From: Rhizophagus clarus | Taxonomy: Eukaryota; Glomeromycota; Glomeromycetes; Glomerales; Glomeraceae | DNA: 64,000 nt | NCBI GenBank assembly: GCA_015698045.1 | Contig: BLAL01000075.1 | Span: forward strand, 186,001-250,000 | Direction of reading: 5' to 3' | In this document: positions 37,701 through 48,699 of the stretch, in pieces | Layout of the letters: each line of letters begins with the position of its first letter | Position numbering within the stretch: the first letter of the stretch is position 1 | Notes under the pieces: generated by a model | What the model was told of the DNA's origin: nothing | Database searches by the model: none | Seen by the model: the letters and a program-made list of their open reading frames with translations, nothing else | Made by a program: the position numbers and the translations under genes

Positions 37701-38711
37701 TAAATTCTATTTTCTTTATATTCTGATAAATATAATTCAACCTACCAAATTATAAAAAAATTAACACATAATAATAATATTTAGTTAATAAAGAAATATA
37801 TTACCTTATTTATAAATTCGTCGGTAATATTATACAAGTTATATAAAAATCTCAACGTAACTCTTTTGTATGATTGTCTTATCCACTTTTTATCATCATA
37901 ATCATAGCACAATGGTCCATCCTTCCATATTGCTGTAGTTAAAAAACTGTCTCTTATTTCTTTAATATTAAACTTGTTGTATGATATCCATTCAAATGCT
38001 GTCTTTCTGTCATATTTTAAATGCCTTTCTTGAATGAAGTTATCGATTTTCTCATTTCCACTTTTGTTCATTAGACATGGGATACAGAACTCATAATATT
38101 TGTCATTATATTTATTGCCACATTTTTTACAATAAATGTAGATATATTCATAGCCAATAATCAAAATGTAAACTTTTGTGTTCGGATTTTGAGATATTCC
38201 ATAAATATAATATCGACACCTACTATTATTATTCATATCATTATCTTTTTCGCAATTTGATAAATGTGATTCAATCTACGAAATTATAAAAATTAATACA
38301 TATAATGGTATCTAAATAAATAAATACAATCAATACCTTATTTATAAAATCGGCAGCAATATTTTGAGAGTCATATAAGAATCTTAATACAACACTTTGC
38401 GTTCTTCTTAACCATACGTTTTTAACATCATTTCCATTACCATAATACTCATCGTAGTCATCATCATCTTCACTTAAATAATACAATGGACCACCTTTCC
38501 ATATTGCTGTAGTTAAACAATTATCTTCTATTCCATCAGTAATAATAAGCTCACTATATGGTACCCACTCAAATACTTTACCACGTCCATCGTATTTTAA
38601 TTGCTTTTCTTGAATGAAATTGTCAATTATTTCATTCCCACTAGTCCAATTTATGAAATTTTCGGCAATAATTTTCTTCCCAGTAGCAAAATCCACAAAA
38701 TCTAATTCCAT
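34783..38711 (-). CDS. serial N-lobe TKL-like pseudokinase, seven phase-0 exons
   Basis: Exons 38711-38337, 38275-37805, 37741-37292, 37217-36741, 36668-36207, 36124-35666 and 35592-34783 are all multiples of three. They join in phase 0 and give 1167 residues without a break. Exons 2-6 repeat one module: end of helix C with beta4-beta5 (YGISQNPDTKxYIL), a CxxC...CxxC ribbon, a helix (NWTSGNEKIDNFIQ), then FEWIPY, a glycine-loop strand (AIWKDGPLCY) and beta-3 (V-L-K/R). Exon 1 lacks the ribbon. Only module 6 keeps a near-normal loop (GKGDFSTEYSA) and beta-3 Lys (VALKCI). The last exon holds the single C-lobe, with HQNFHPGNIL where HRDxxxxN is expected, so the catalytic Asp is gone. SDIG and APEVL remain. 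The tail ends YTSRLLNPFTKDLSKY. It is probably a pseudokinase or scaffold. Head-to-head paralogue at 40649. Confidence 0.85.
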
Positions 38712-40648
38712 TGAATATTAAAATTTTTTAAACGAAAAATAATCTCGATTTAATGAAATAGCTAAAAAAAAAAAAAATTTCCAAATCTGGTTAACAAAGA
38801 TAATGTGGCGTAATGATTTTTCACTTGGCATAATGACAAATTTTCAATTTATCGATCCAATTATCGCTGTTTTCAAAAATATGTGAAATTGTACAATGCA
38901 ATACAAAATGATTTTGTGATACACTGATACCTGCGATTTTCATATTTATCCTTGCGATTTTACATATTTAGCTTGCGATTAAGGGGTGATTTTTCTTTGA
39001 TTATGAAATTTTATAACTTGAAGTTACTAATTCTAAATAAAATTCTGTTTGCATCTTATAAAAAAGTGCGTGAACTTTTCAAATACTTTTTTTGAACTTT
39101 CGCGAACTCTAAAATTTTTCCGTCTATTTTCATGTTCATGTGATCAACAAATAATAAAAACTCAAAATTTGATTGGATTTTCGCGAAATCGTGCACAATA
39201 GTTGTGCTACCCCATGATTTCACATATTTTTGAAAACCGCGAATAACGTTTATTTAAGTTACCAAAAAAAAGTACATCATACTGTACACCGACACCGACA
39301 CACGATAATCATATTTTACGTATAAAAAATTTTTATTCGAACAGTTATACGATAGTGTTACCCTCTCGGTGCGTCGAAAAGGTAACTATGATTAGCACGC
39401 AGGGAGTTAGGTATATTTAACTATATGTGAAATCCAATCAACAAGACACGCTGGTAAAGTTTATTAATTATAAGGGTCAGTTCTTTATTTATTATTCATG
39501 AACTTCTCCTCCCTTAAAGGAAAATACGGGAGATATTTATACAAAATTCACTATGAATAACGATATAATAAATATAACAACTATAACCAATAATAAAATA
39601 AATAAAATAAATAAATAAAATATAATAAAATGGTTTATTACTTTACTCATTAGCTTTTTAACGAAATGAATAATAAATAAAAACTGTTTTAAACGAGCGT
39701 TATCACGATTTTTAACAAAAAAAGGTTTGAAACAAAAGGCGTCAAAATTACGCCATTCCATGGGCGTTATCCAAATTGCTCAACAGATTTATGGCAGCAT
39801 AAACTAAAGTTTCTTTATTTGACAGAAGATTTGAATTTTTTTATTATTAGTCTTAAAATTTTTCTTTAAAAGATTTAATACTCTCAGAATTTATAGACTA
39901 AAAATATGCAGTCCATCGTGAAATGTACATAATGATGTACGGGAAATACATAAATTTATTAAAGAAGACTTCATTTAATTTTAAAAATAAAAAAAAATAA
40001 TTTCTCCCTTTCAGTTAATCTCAACTTTTAAACCGTCTACTACATAATTACTTATGCTCTTATCCTTTATACGTAATGATTCAATTTTATTTAATAGTAT
40101 TAGATACTGTACAGGCGAGGAAGCTTTAAGCTTATTTTACCTGCTTTATAGAATGTTTTCTTTAAATGCGAGTGTGATGTGTTGGTATCAGATTTTACAA
40201 CCCAAATAAATTGTGACCGATGCTGAACATTTGACAGTTGCATGATAATAAAATCGTCTTGAAAAATATACATGACTTCTTAAATATTTGTACTCTAATT
40301 TGAATTTTAGTTATACTTTTAAAAAATTATTTCAGAGAGGTCAAAAAATTGCTTATACTGTATAACCGAGCAATTTTTTGATTCATTCATAAAATTTTTG
40401 AACATCTAACGCACGTGATCAATTTCATATACTGATTTTAAATAAAATAGTAACTTTAAATAAAGATAATCTAACGTTATTTGGAATGATCAGTAGATTG
40501 ATACCGTGATTGGAAATGCGTATTGCCGTGGTACATCTTACGCCAAAAAATCATTACGCCATCAGATATTTACTGTACTTTAATCATATTTAGTCTTATA
40601 GTGCTAAAATTTTTTTTTATATTAGTTTTTTAAATTTTTTAACATTCG
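38712..40648. promoter_or_regulatory. shared intergenic region of the head-to-head kinase pair
   Basis: These 1.9 kb separate the two kinase starts. Repeated ATTACGCCA/TGGCGTAAT-like words occur in both orientations (for example 38808-38836, 39748-39768 and 40540-40562). This may reflect the symmetry of the duplication or shared control sites. No coding frame of note was seen; the minus-strand stretch 39761-39537 is a hydrophobic low-complexity translation. Confidence 0.4.
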
Positions 40649-43600
40649 ATGGACTCTTCAAAATTTTGGGTAGATTTTACCAATGGGAAGGAAATTATCA
40701 CAAAAACTTTTACAAATTGGACCAGCGGGAATGAAATGATTGATAATTTCATTCAAGAAATGCAATTAAAAATGCAATTAGAAGAAAATCGTTTTTGTAA
40801 AGTATTTGAATGGGTACCATATAATGAGCTTATTATTGATAAAAAAATAGAAGATAATTATTTAACCAAGGCAATATGGAAAAAAGGTCCATTATACTAT
40901 TATGAAAAATATGGTGAAATAGGTGAATGGATAAGAGAATCGTATGGAACGGTTACGTTAAGATTTTTATATGACTCTCAAAATATTACTGACGAATTTA
41001 TAAATAAGGTATTAACTTTCTCTATTTATTTAAATCAAAATATTAAATGTTATTAATTTTTTTTTTATTTATTTTTGTAGGTTAAGTCATATTTAAATGA
41101 TAGAAGTTGTGGAATAACTCAAAATCCATACACAAAAGTTTATATTTTGGTTTTTGAGAAGGATTATTTTGATAAATATTGTAAAAAATGTGATAATAAG
41201 TACGAAGACAACCGTATGCTGTGTAAATCATGTGAAATGAATCGTTTAAAGAATCATTTAAAGAATAATTTTATAAATTGGACTAGTGGAAATGAGAAAA
41301 TTGATGACTTCATTCAGGAAAAACAATTAAAGTACAATTTGGAAGGTGCGGTGTTTGAATGGATACCATACGATGACCTTTTTATAACTGAAGTAATAAG
41401 AGATAATTGGTTGGCCACAGCAATATGGAAAGATGGTCCATCAATCTATGATCATAGTAAAAAGAAATTGATAAAAAAATCATGCGAAGCAGTTTGTTTG
41501 AAATATTTACATAATACCGATAATTTCTTGAATGAGGTATCTAAAATTTTATGAATTCAGATAATATTAATATAATACTAAATTTTTTTTTTTTTTGTAT
41601 TGTAATAGATTGAATCACATTTATATAATGACTATGAAAACTATGGATTATCTCAAAATCCAGACACAAAAGTTTATATTTTGATTTTTAGCAACGAATA
41701 TTTTGAAAAATGTTGTGATAAATGTGGTAATGAATATGAAGATGAATGGAAAAAATGGTGTAAATCATGTCAAATAAGTTATTTAAAAGACAATTTTACA
41801 AACTGGTCTAGTGGAAATGAGAAAATTAATGATTTCATTCAAGAAAAGCAATTAAATTACAATGAGAAAGAAACAGTGTTTGAATGGATACCATATGATG
41901 AGTTTATTGATATCAAAGAAATAAGAGATAATTGTTTGACTACAGCAATATGGAAGGATGGCCCATTAATTTATAATGAAGATAAAAAGAGATTAGTAAA
42001 AGAATCATACAAAGTAGTTTGTTTAAGATATTTATATAATTCATCATGCATTACCAATGAATTTTTAAATGAGGTATTTAAAATTTTATGAATTAAAATT
42101 AAATAATATTACCATAATACTAATTTTTTTTTTGTATTGTAATAGGTTGAATCATATTTAAAAGGTGATAGTGGCTATGGATTATCTCAAAATCCAGACA
42201 CAAAAATTTATATTTCGGTTTTTAGCAACGAATATTATGAAAATTATTGTGATAATTGTGGTAATAAATATGAAGTTAAACGGATAAAACTGTGTAAACC
42301 ATGTAAAATGAATCATATGAAAACGAACTGGACTAGTGGAAATGAGAAAATTGATGACATCATTAAAGAAAAGCAATTAAAGTCCTATTATTATGATAAT
42401 ACAGTATTTGAATGGATACCATATGATGAGTTTATTGATATTAAAGAAAAGGGAGATAATTTGGCTACAGCAATATGGAAGGATGGTCCATTAATCTATG
42501 ATGATAGTGAAAAGAAATTAATAAGAAAATCGTGTGAAAGAGTTTATTTAAAATATCTACATAATTCACTAAATATTATTGAATTTTTAAATAAGGTACC
42601 AAAATTTTTTATAAATTTGAGATTAGAAAATTTAATATTAATTTTTTTTTTTGCGCTATGATAGATTAAATATTCGAGTTCGAGTCGTTTTGAACTTGGG
42701 TTTTATGGATTATCTCAAAATCCAGAAACAGAAGTTTATATTTTGGTTTTGCACGATTATCCTAGTGGAAGATATTGTGGAAAATGTTTTGATAGATACA
42801 ACAATAAATATGAATGGTGTAAAGCATGCCAAATAAATAATTTAAAAAATGATTTTACAAAATGGACTAGTGGAGATAACAAAATTGATAATTTCATCCA
42901 AGAAAGACAATCAATGATTAATGAACATTATGATACAATATTTGAATGGATATCATACAACGAGTTTATTGATATTAAAGAAATAGATAGAGAAAATGGA
43001 TTTGCTACAGCAATATGGAGGGATGGTCCGTTATATTATAGTATAATAAAAGGAAAATATAGAAGAAAAATAAATGAAAAGGTTCCATTAAAATATATGC
43101 ATAATTTACAAAATGTTGAATCATTTTTAAATGAGGTATTAAATTATAAAAATTTATTATAATCACTAATAATTACTAATAAAATGGTATTTCATATTTT
43201 AACAGGTTACATATTCAATTGAGGAGAGTCATGGAGTATCTCAAAGTCCAAATACCAAAGATTTTATTTTAGTTCTTCAAACCAAATATTACTGTGAACA
43301 TTGTGGTAAAAGATATGATAATCAATTTGAGATAGATAACAAAAGCTGTATGTTATGTCAAATAAATCACGAGAATAAAAAAATTAATGATTTGATAAAA
43401 GCAATGAGATTAAATATTGATCATAACTCTAGTAAGTTTAGCATAATATTTGAATGGATACCATATAATCAGTTTAATAATATTAAAGAAATAGGCAAAG
43501 GTGGTTTCTCTACAGTATATTCAGCAATATGGAAAAATGGTTTATTATATAATAAAGTGTACAGTAGAAAAGAAAGTCACTACTGGGAAAGAAAACCAAA

Positions 43601-44744
43601 TATAAAAGTTGCTTTAAAATGTTTACACAATTCACAAAATTTTCTTGATGAATTTATAAATGAGGTATTAAATTTCTTTATAATTTAAATATTTTAGCAT
43701 AATATAATATGTACACACACTAATTAATATATTGTAACCTAATAGGTTAAAGCATATTCAAATCAAAGAATAGGAAATATTCTAAAAATATATGGAATAT
43801 CTCAAAATCCCAAAACAAAAGATTATATCATGGTTCTTGAATATGCAGAAGGTGGAAGTTTTAATACTTATTTAAATGAAAATTATAAAAATTTTGATTG
43901 GTTTAAAGGATTAAAAATATTAATTGAAATTATTAAAGGTCTTAACAAAATTCATCTTAAAGAGATGGTTCATCAAGATTTTCATATAGGAAATATATTA
44001 TTTACTAAAATGGAAAAATTTTATGATGATGATGATCAAAGTGTTAATTCTTATGATGCTGATGATATTGATGATACTGATGATTCTACTGATGATAATG
44101 ATAATGTTAATGATGATAATACTAATAATGATAATAATAATAATAATTACTATAGTGCTTGTATTTCTGATATGGGATTATGCAAAAAAGTTGATGATAT
44201 TAATGAAACAAGTATTTATGGAGTTATGCCTTATGTGGCTCCTGAAGTATTAAAAGGAAAACCTTATACTCAAGCAGCAGATATATATAGTTTTGGTATG
44301 ATTATGTATGTCGTAGCAACTGGAAAACATCCTTTTGCTAATTGTGCTCATGATGAAGCTTTAGCATTAAATATATGTAATGGGATTAAACCTGAAATAA
44401 ATGATCAAATTGCACCAAAATGTTATATTGATTTAATGAAAAGGTGTTGGGATTCAAATCCAGAAAATAGACCAATTACTATTGAAGTAAAAGAAGCAAT
44501 TAAATTATTTTATAATTCATTAAATCAAAAATTTAATAAAAAAAAACAACATCATGAAATTGAAGAGCAATTTAAAAAAACACAAGTTCATAGAACAAAT
44601 TTTTTATCAAATAAAAGTAATCGATCAACTATACATACAGAAGCCGTTTATACATCACGATTACTTAATTCTTTTACAGGAAATCTTTCAAAATATGACA
44701 ATATTGATAATAATACAGTAGAAATTACTGATTTTACAAAGTAA
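40649..44744 (+). CDS. serial N-lobe TKL-like protein kinase with intact catalytic core, seven phase-0 exons
   Basis: Exons 40649-41008, 41081-41536, 41609-42073, 42146-42595, 42665-43135, 43206-43664 and 43746-44744, all in phase 0, give 1219 residues. The plan matches the minus-strand paralogue exon for exon. A ribbon-less first module is followed by four degenerate N-lobe modules (modules 2-5, loop lost; for example IRDNCLTTAIWKDGP). Module 6 has a complete loop (GKGGFSTVYSAIW) and beta-3 Lys (VALKCL), and the last exon holds the C-lobe. The catalytic loop is HQDFHIGNIL, keeping Asp and Asn with His-Gln replacing His-Arg. SDMGL stands at the DFG position, and GVMPYVAPEVL is present. An insert of about 50 residues, almost only Asp, Asn, Ser and Thr, separates the catalytic loop from SDMG. 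The tail reads YTSRLLNSFTGNLSKY. It is predicted to be an active cytosolic kinase. Other organisation of the arrays (separate genes) is unlikely, because no start or stop separates the exons. Confidence 0.87.
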
Positions 44745-45529
44745 GTCTCATTTTTTTTTTATTTTTCTAACTTTAATATTTTACTTATATTACTTATATT
44801 TTAACCTTACTTTGCATTATAGCTTTTAACCTTTTTCTTTGGAAATGATTTAAAAAAACAAGTTTAAAGAAGTTTTTTTCAAAATAGTATGAATTATTTT
44901 CTACTGGATTTATTATATATTAATATTATATTTACTAGATTTAAAGGAATTACTTATTATTTTATGTTTTTGTTATTTATAATATTTTATTTATTCTTTA
45001 CAACTATTAACAATTAGTTTTTGTTTAACATTGATTATAGAGTAGTATGTAAAATTTTTTTTACATAATAAAAATCAGTTTGTAATTAAACAAAATTTGA
45101 TTTATATATTGCTAAATAATGTTAAATAATAACTATTCTTATTTCTTATATAAATTATTTTTGACTATACCAGATCAAATGAGATACTAATTATTTTTGA
45201 ATAATTTTTTTCACATATATGCTCTTGCTTTATTTATTTATTTATTTGTTTGTTTCTTTAAAAAGGACGAGAGATACAGTTGGGATAAACTACAATGATA
45301 CAAACCTGTGATCCTATACAGGTTAAGAGTAAGTCACTTTGTAAATATAATAGTGACTGATTTAAATTGGCATCTGATATAAATGATGCACCTTGGAGGA
45401 GCATGATCGCAAAAACAAATTAATTGATATCAACTTACCGAACATTTCTGAATTTTGAAACATGATGATTACTAAAGCTCTTTAACGTCGCAACATGCAT
45501 TTAAACTGTTTATGTGACTTTGACCTTTC

Positions 45530-45830
45530 GATAAGCTAGTAAAGAGTTTATTTTGTTCTATTTTTCATATTTATCAACTGTTGTAGCAGAAAGAAAAGAA
45601 CACAAGATTTTACTGGTAATTACACCGATATATATTAAGTTTTGGGAGTCGCACGATTAATATTGTTTAATATTTTATTGAACTTTCGTTACAGGTTGTC
45701 ATGGGATTATTAAATAGAAATTTTATTAAAACCTCAGTTAAATCATATAGAAAATCATCACGAATAAAAGACAGAAATTTATTTCATATTTTTTTTTAAA
45801 AATTTATAAAGCCAACATTGAACTTTGAAT
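45530..45830 (-). repeat. outer segment of the inverted duplication, right arm
   Basis: Read in reverse, it matches 33415-33735. Visible shared words include TTTATCAACTGTTG against CAGTTGATAAAT, GAACACAAGATTTTA against TAAAATCTTGTGTTC, and GGGAGTCGCACGAT against ATCGTGCGACTCCC. It lies about 0.8 kb beyond the plus-strand kinase stop, close to the 1.05 kb on the other side. Confidence 0.6.
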
Positions 45831-45928
45831 TCTATCCATTAAGTAACCAAACAAATATTAAAGAAAAAAAAAGAATGTTGATTTAAACTTTACTTACTTT
45901 CTGTGTTCTATATCTGCCTTAAAAATAT

Positions 45929-46093
45929 GACCCTATAAGAAATCTGTATACGGAATTGATGTGTTTCGTATACAATTATCATACGTTTTTATAGATTCCG
46001 TATGGCAATTCCGTATATTTAATACACAATTCATTTTTGAACATTTTTTCAAAAAAATTAATATATGCGGAATGTATACGCCTATACGGGGTC
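45929..46093. repeat. possible short inverted-repeat element
   Basis: The left end GACCCTATAAG...GTATACGGAAT faces a right end that in reverse reads GACCCCGTATAGGCGTATAC. Internal CCGTATA words recur. No target duplication is visible, so this is a weak MITE candidate. Confidence 0.3.
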
Positions 46094-46540
46094 GATAACC
46101 TATGGACATACACTCTTAACAGGGATACGTTATTTAGTATAGATTGAAACATAGGTAGCTTAGATTTAGAATTTATTTTAATTTACATTTTTATTCTTTT
46201 AGTTTAGTTTTCATTTTTATTCTCTCTTTTGTTTTTCACATTCGACTAGTTAGCTTTAATAATAGTTTACACAAAACAATTCAATTCAACGTGAAGTTTA
46301 AAATATAGATAGATCTCCACTAGTTCTGTAGTGGCTTTAATGTATAGGTGTAAACTTTCTTATGCTTAAGTCAGCGGGTGATAACTGTTAAAGTCATATT
46401 CCCAAGGGCGTTCATTAAAGGAAAAAAAAAAATATGGAATTTTTAAACTTAATAATTTTATTGTCATTTCGTATAAGGTATCATAACATGTGATCACGTG
46501 ATTATTGTTTTGTTTTTTTGTTTTCCTCCCCATTTTTTTT

Positions 46541-46556
46541 ATTTATACCCTCCTTT
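46541..46556. repeat. LINE target-site duplication, left copy
   Basis: ATTTATACCCTCCTTT here is identical to 63128-63143. The pair brackets the LINE exactly: a coding LINE begins shortly after the left copy, and the TAAA-rich tail ends at the right copy. Confidence 0.85.
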
Positions 46557-46770
46557 AGGACTATTTCGGTTGATCACTAAAACCAAAAAAATTGAAAACG
46601 AAAGAAGATAAAAAATACTCTACCATAGACTAAGGAATAACAAAAATATTCCTTACCAAAGAGCTATATCACCGGAAAAGTTTATAAACATATACACTAA
46701 GCACCGTACACAACTATACTAGTTGAAACAATAAATAATATTGTCCAACTTAACAACTTTATTAAACAAC

Positions 46771-47616
46771 ATGTCTACAAAAACTTCAAGCAAAAACTCA
46801 AGAACTACTAGAAGCATGACCAAAACCAGAAACAAAGTCCCACCTGGTTCAGGATTTTCTACTGAACAAAGTATTGTAAACGACACATACAACTTAGTCA
46901 CGCTAACAGAAAAATCGTCCTACAAAAAAGCCAGAGTAACTTTACATCAAGTCGAAGACGTTAACTTCGACAGCCACAGTTCAGGAACAGAAACTGTGTC
47001 GCCTACGAATATTAACAAAACCCCTAGTAGGGTCAATACCAAAGAAAATATAGAATACGACCAACAACTTCCGCCTGAACTCACTCTCGCATCACCATCC
47101 CAAGACGCGCAATCTCTCCACGTGTTGATCCACAATCCTTACATGATTGTAGATCACCAAGAAAATGCACCAATTATTAATCAACACAATAATCGTACCA
47201 CTTCCCCTGAACCGCAGAATCAACAAACCATTCCGTTTACGGAAACTGTTCAAATACTACAAATAGAACACATCTCCCTTGACGACCAAAAACAGGAACC
47301 ACTCCACATTTACTACTCCTTTTTAATTAAAGAAAAATTTGGGAATAAATCTAACTCCCAAATCAGTGAAATAATCACAGAAATATGTGGCTCCCTCCCA
47401 GGATACCTAAAAATAGAAAATTACAAAGAAAAATTTAACCACGTGGAAATTGTTAAAATAAGTTTTGTCAACGAAACTTCAAGAAATTCCCTAAGTAATG
47501 TCACCAATAAGAGATATAACATCACCTTCCACAATTATGACAAAACCTCCTTGGATACACAAACTAACAACTTATATAGGATAAAATGGGGATTCTGGGG
47601 TCAGATTTCTGTATAG
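46771..47616 (+). pseudogene. LINE ORF1, N-terminal part
   Basis: The first ATG is at 46771; the frame is also open upstream to a TTG at 46741. The protein starts with a Ser/Thr/Lys-rich disordered region (MSTKTSSKNSRTTRSMTKTR), continues Gln/Pro/Asn-rich, and ends with a folded-looking segment (IYYSFLIKEKFGNKSNSQI ... LYRIKWGFWGQIS). The reading stops where foreign DNA begins at about 47617. ORF1 proteins bind the LINE RNA. Confidence 0.75.
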
Positions 47617-48030
47617 GTATAATTAGTGTAAGCCTCTACCGGCTTATTTCCCAATATACAAAATTTAGGTAATCATTTTTAACCCCAAATTTATTTCCAA
47701 GACCAGGAAATATATCAAATTACGATATTGAATTTAAGTTTTAAATCAGGCTGGGGCTCAAATTTTGTTAACATATCCTTTTATCCATTTTTTTTAGTTT
47801 TCAAGTTAAAGGAGATAACCATCTTTGTTAACGCGCTGGCCTGATTTTAATTCCAAATAATATAACAAAAAAAGTATGCGATATTGCTTGGCTTTAAAAA
47901 AGGCCAAGAGCACCGAGGACCAAAGTATCCGAGTATGCTCGCAGGCCGCAAATGCAAGCTCATTTTGCATATCTGATTTTATGTTATCCTAGAATTAATT
48001 CTAAAGCTGATTCATTAACATAAACAAATC

Positions 48031-48069
48031 CAGGATAAGTCTCACCTCTTTGAGGTGAGACTTATCCTG
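48031..48069. repeat. perfect 18-bp hairpin
   Basis: Arm CAGGATAAGTCTCACCTC (48031-48048), loop TTT, and perfect reverse complement (48052-48069). Related GGTGAGACTTAT words recur at about 48188-48200 and 48511-48522. It lies near the left end of the nested fossil element and may be a leftover of its terminal structure. Confidence 0.75.
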
Positions 48070-48699
48070 TCCGGTATCCAAATTCTTGATTAAAAAAAAA
48101 TTGAGTCTATTATAGTATACTATTATTTTCTTGATATACAGGAAACCATTCTAAAGTCAATTCATTTAAAAATTCATTAAGAAAAATAAATCTCACCTCT
48201 GAGTGACCATATTTATATCGCACCTCAAAGTATAACCTTTTCATTATATTGATCATATATCAAGGCCTTATCTCAAAGAATATTCACATAACGAATCTGA
48301 TAATTGCTCTTATTACAATAGCTACATAAGTAATTATCAATCCCTGGAGGTTTATTTATCTTTGTAGGTCTACCACATACTCTGCATGGTAGGTACAACA
48401 TAGCCCCTATTTTCTCATAAATTCGAAAATATAAAAAAAGGTAATTAAACATTAGAGGTCATAGGATTAAATATTTTAAATTGAGAAAAAGTTTACACAA
48501 TATATAACAGGTGAGACTTATTGATAATATGCCTAGATCAGATAAAAAAGATACTACATGTGTTTGCTGTGGATATAAATTTACAAGACCAGCTAAACTT
48601 CGTCAGCATTATCAAAGTAATAAAAATTAATGCAATCAGCCACCAGAAGATAATACTCAAAGGAGTGTATCCAGACCTCTATCACTAACACCCACTTCA

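Larger units (their letters stand above)
44745..46540. other. intergenic region with the right outer arm of the inverted duplication
   Basis: AT-rich DNA. About 45530-45830 is the inverted partner of 33415-33735. Another short inverted-repeat candidate lies at 45929-46093. No gene was seen. Confidence 0.5.

Noticed and set aside
44023-44253. Met/Ile-rich open frame inside the plus-strand kinase
   Set aside because: A shifted reading of the GAT/AAT repeat encoding the Asp/Asn insert.
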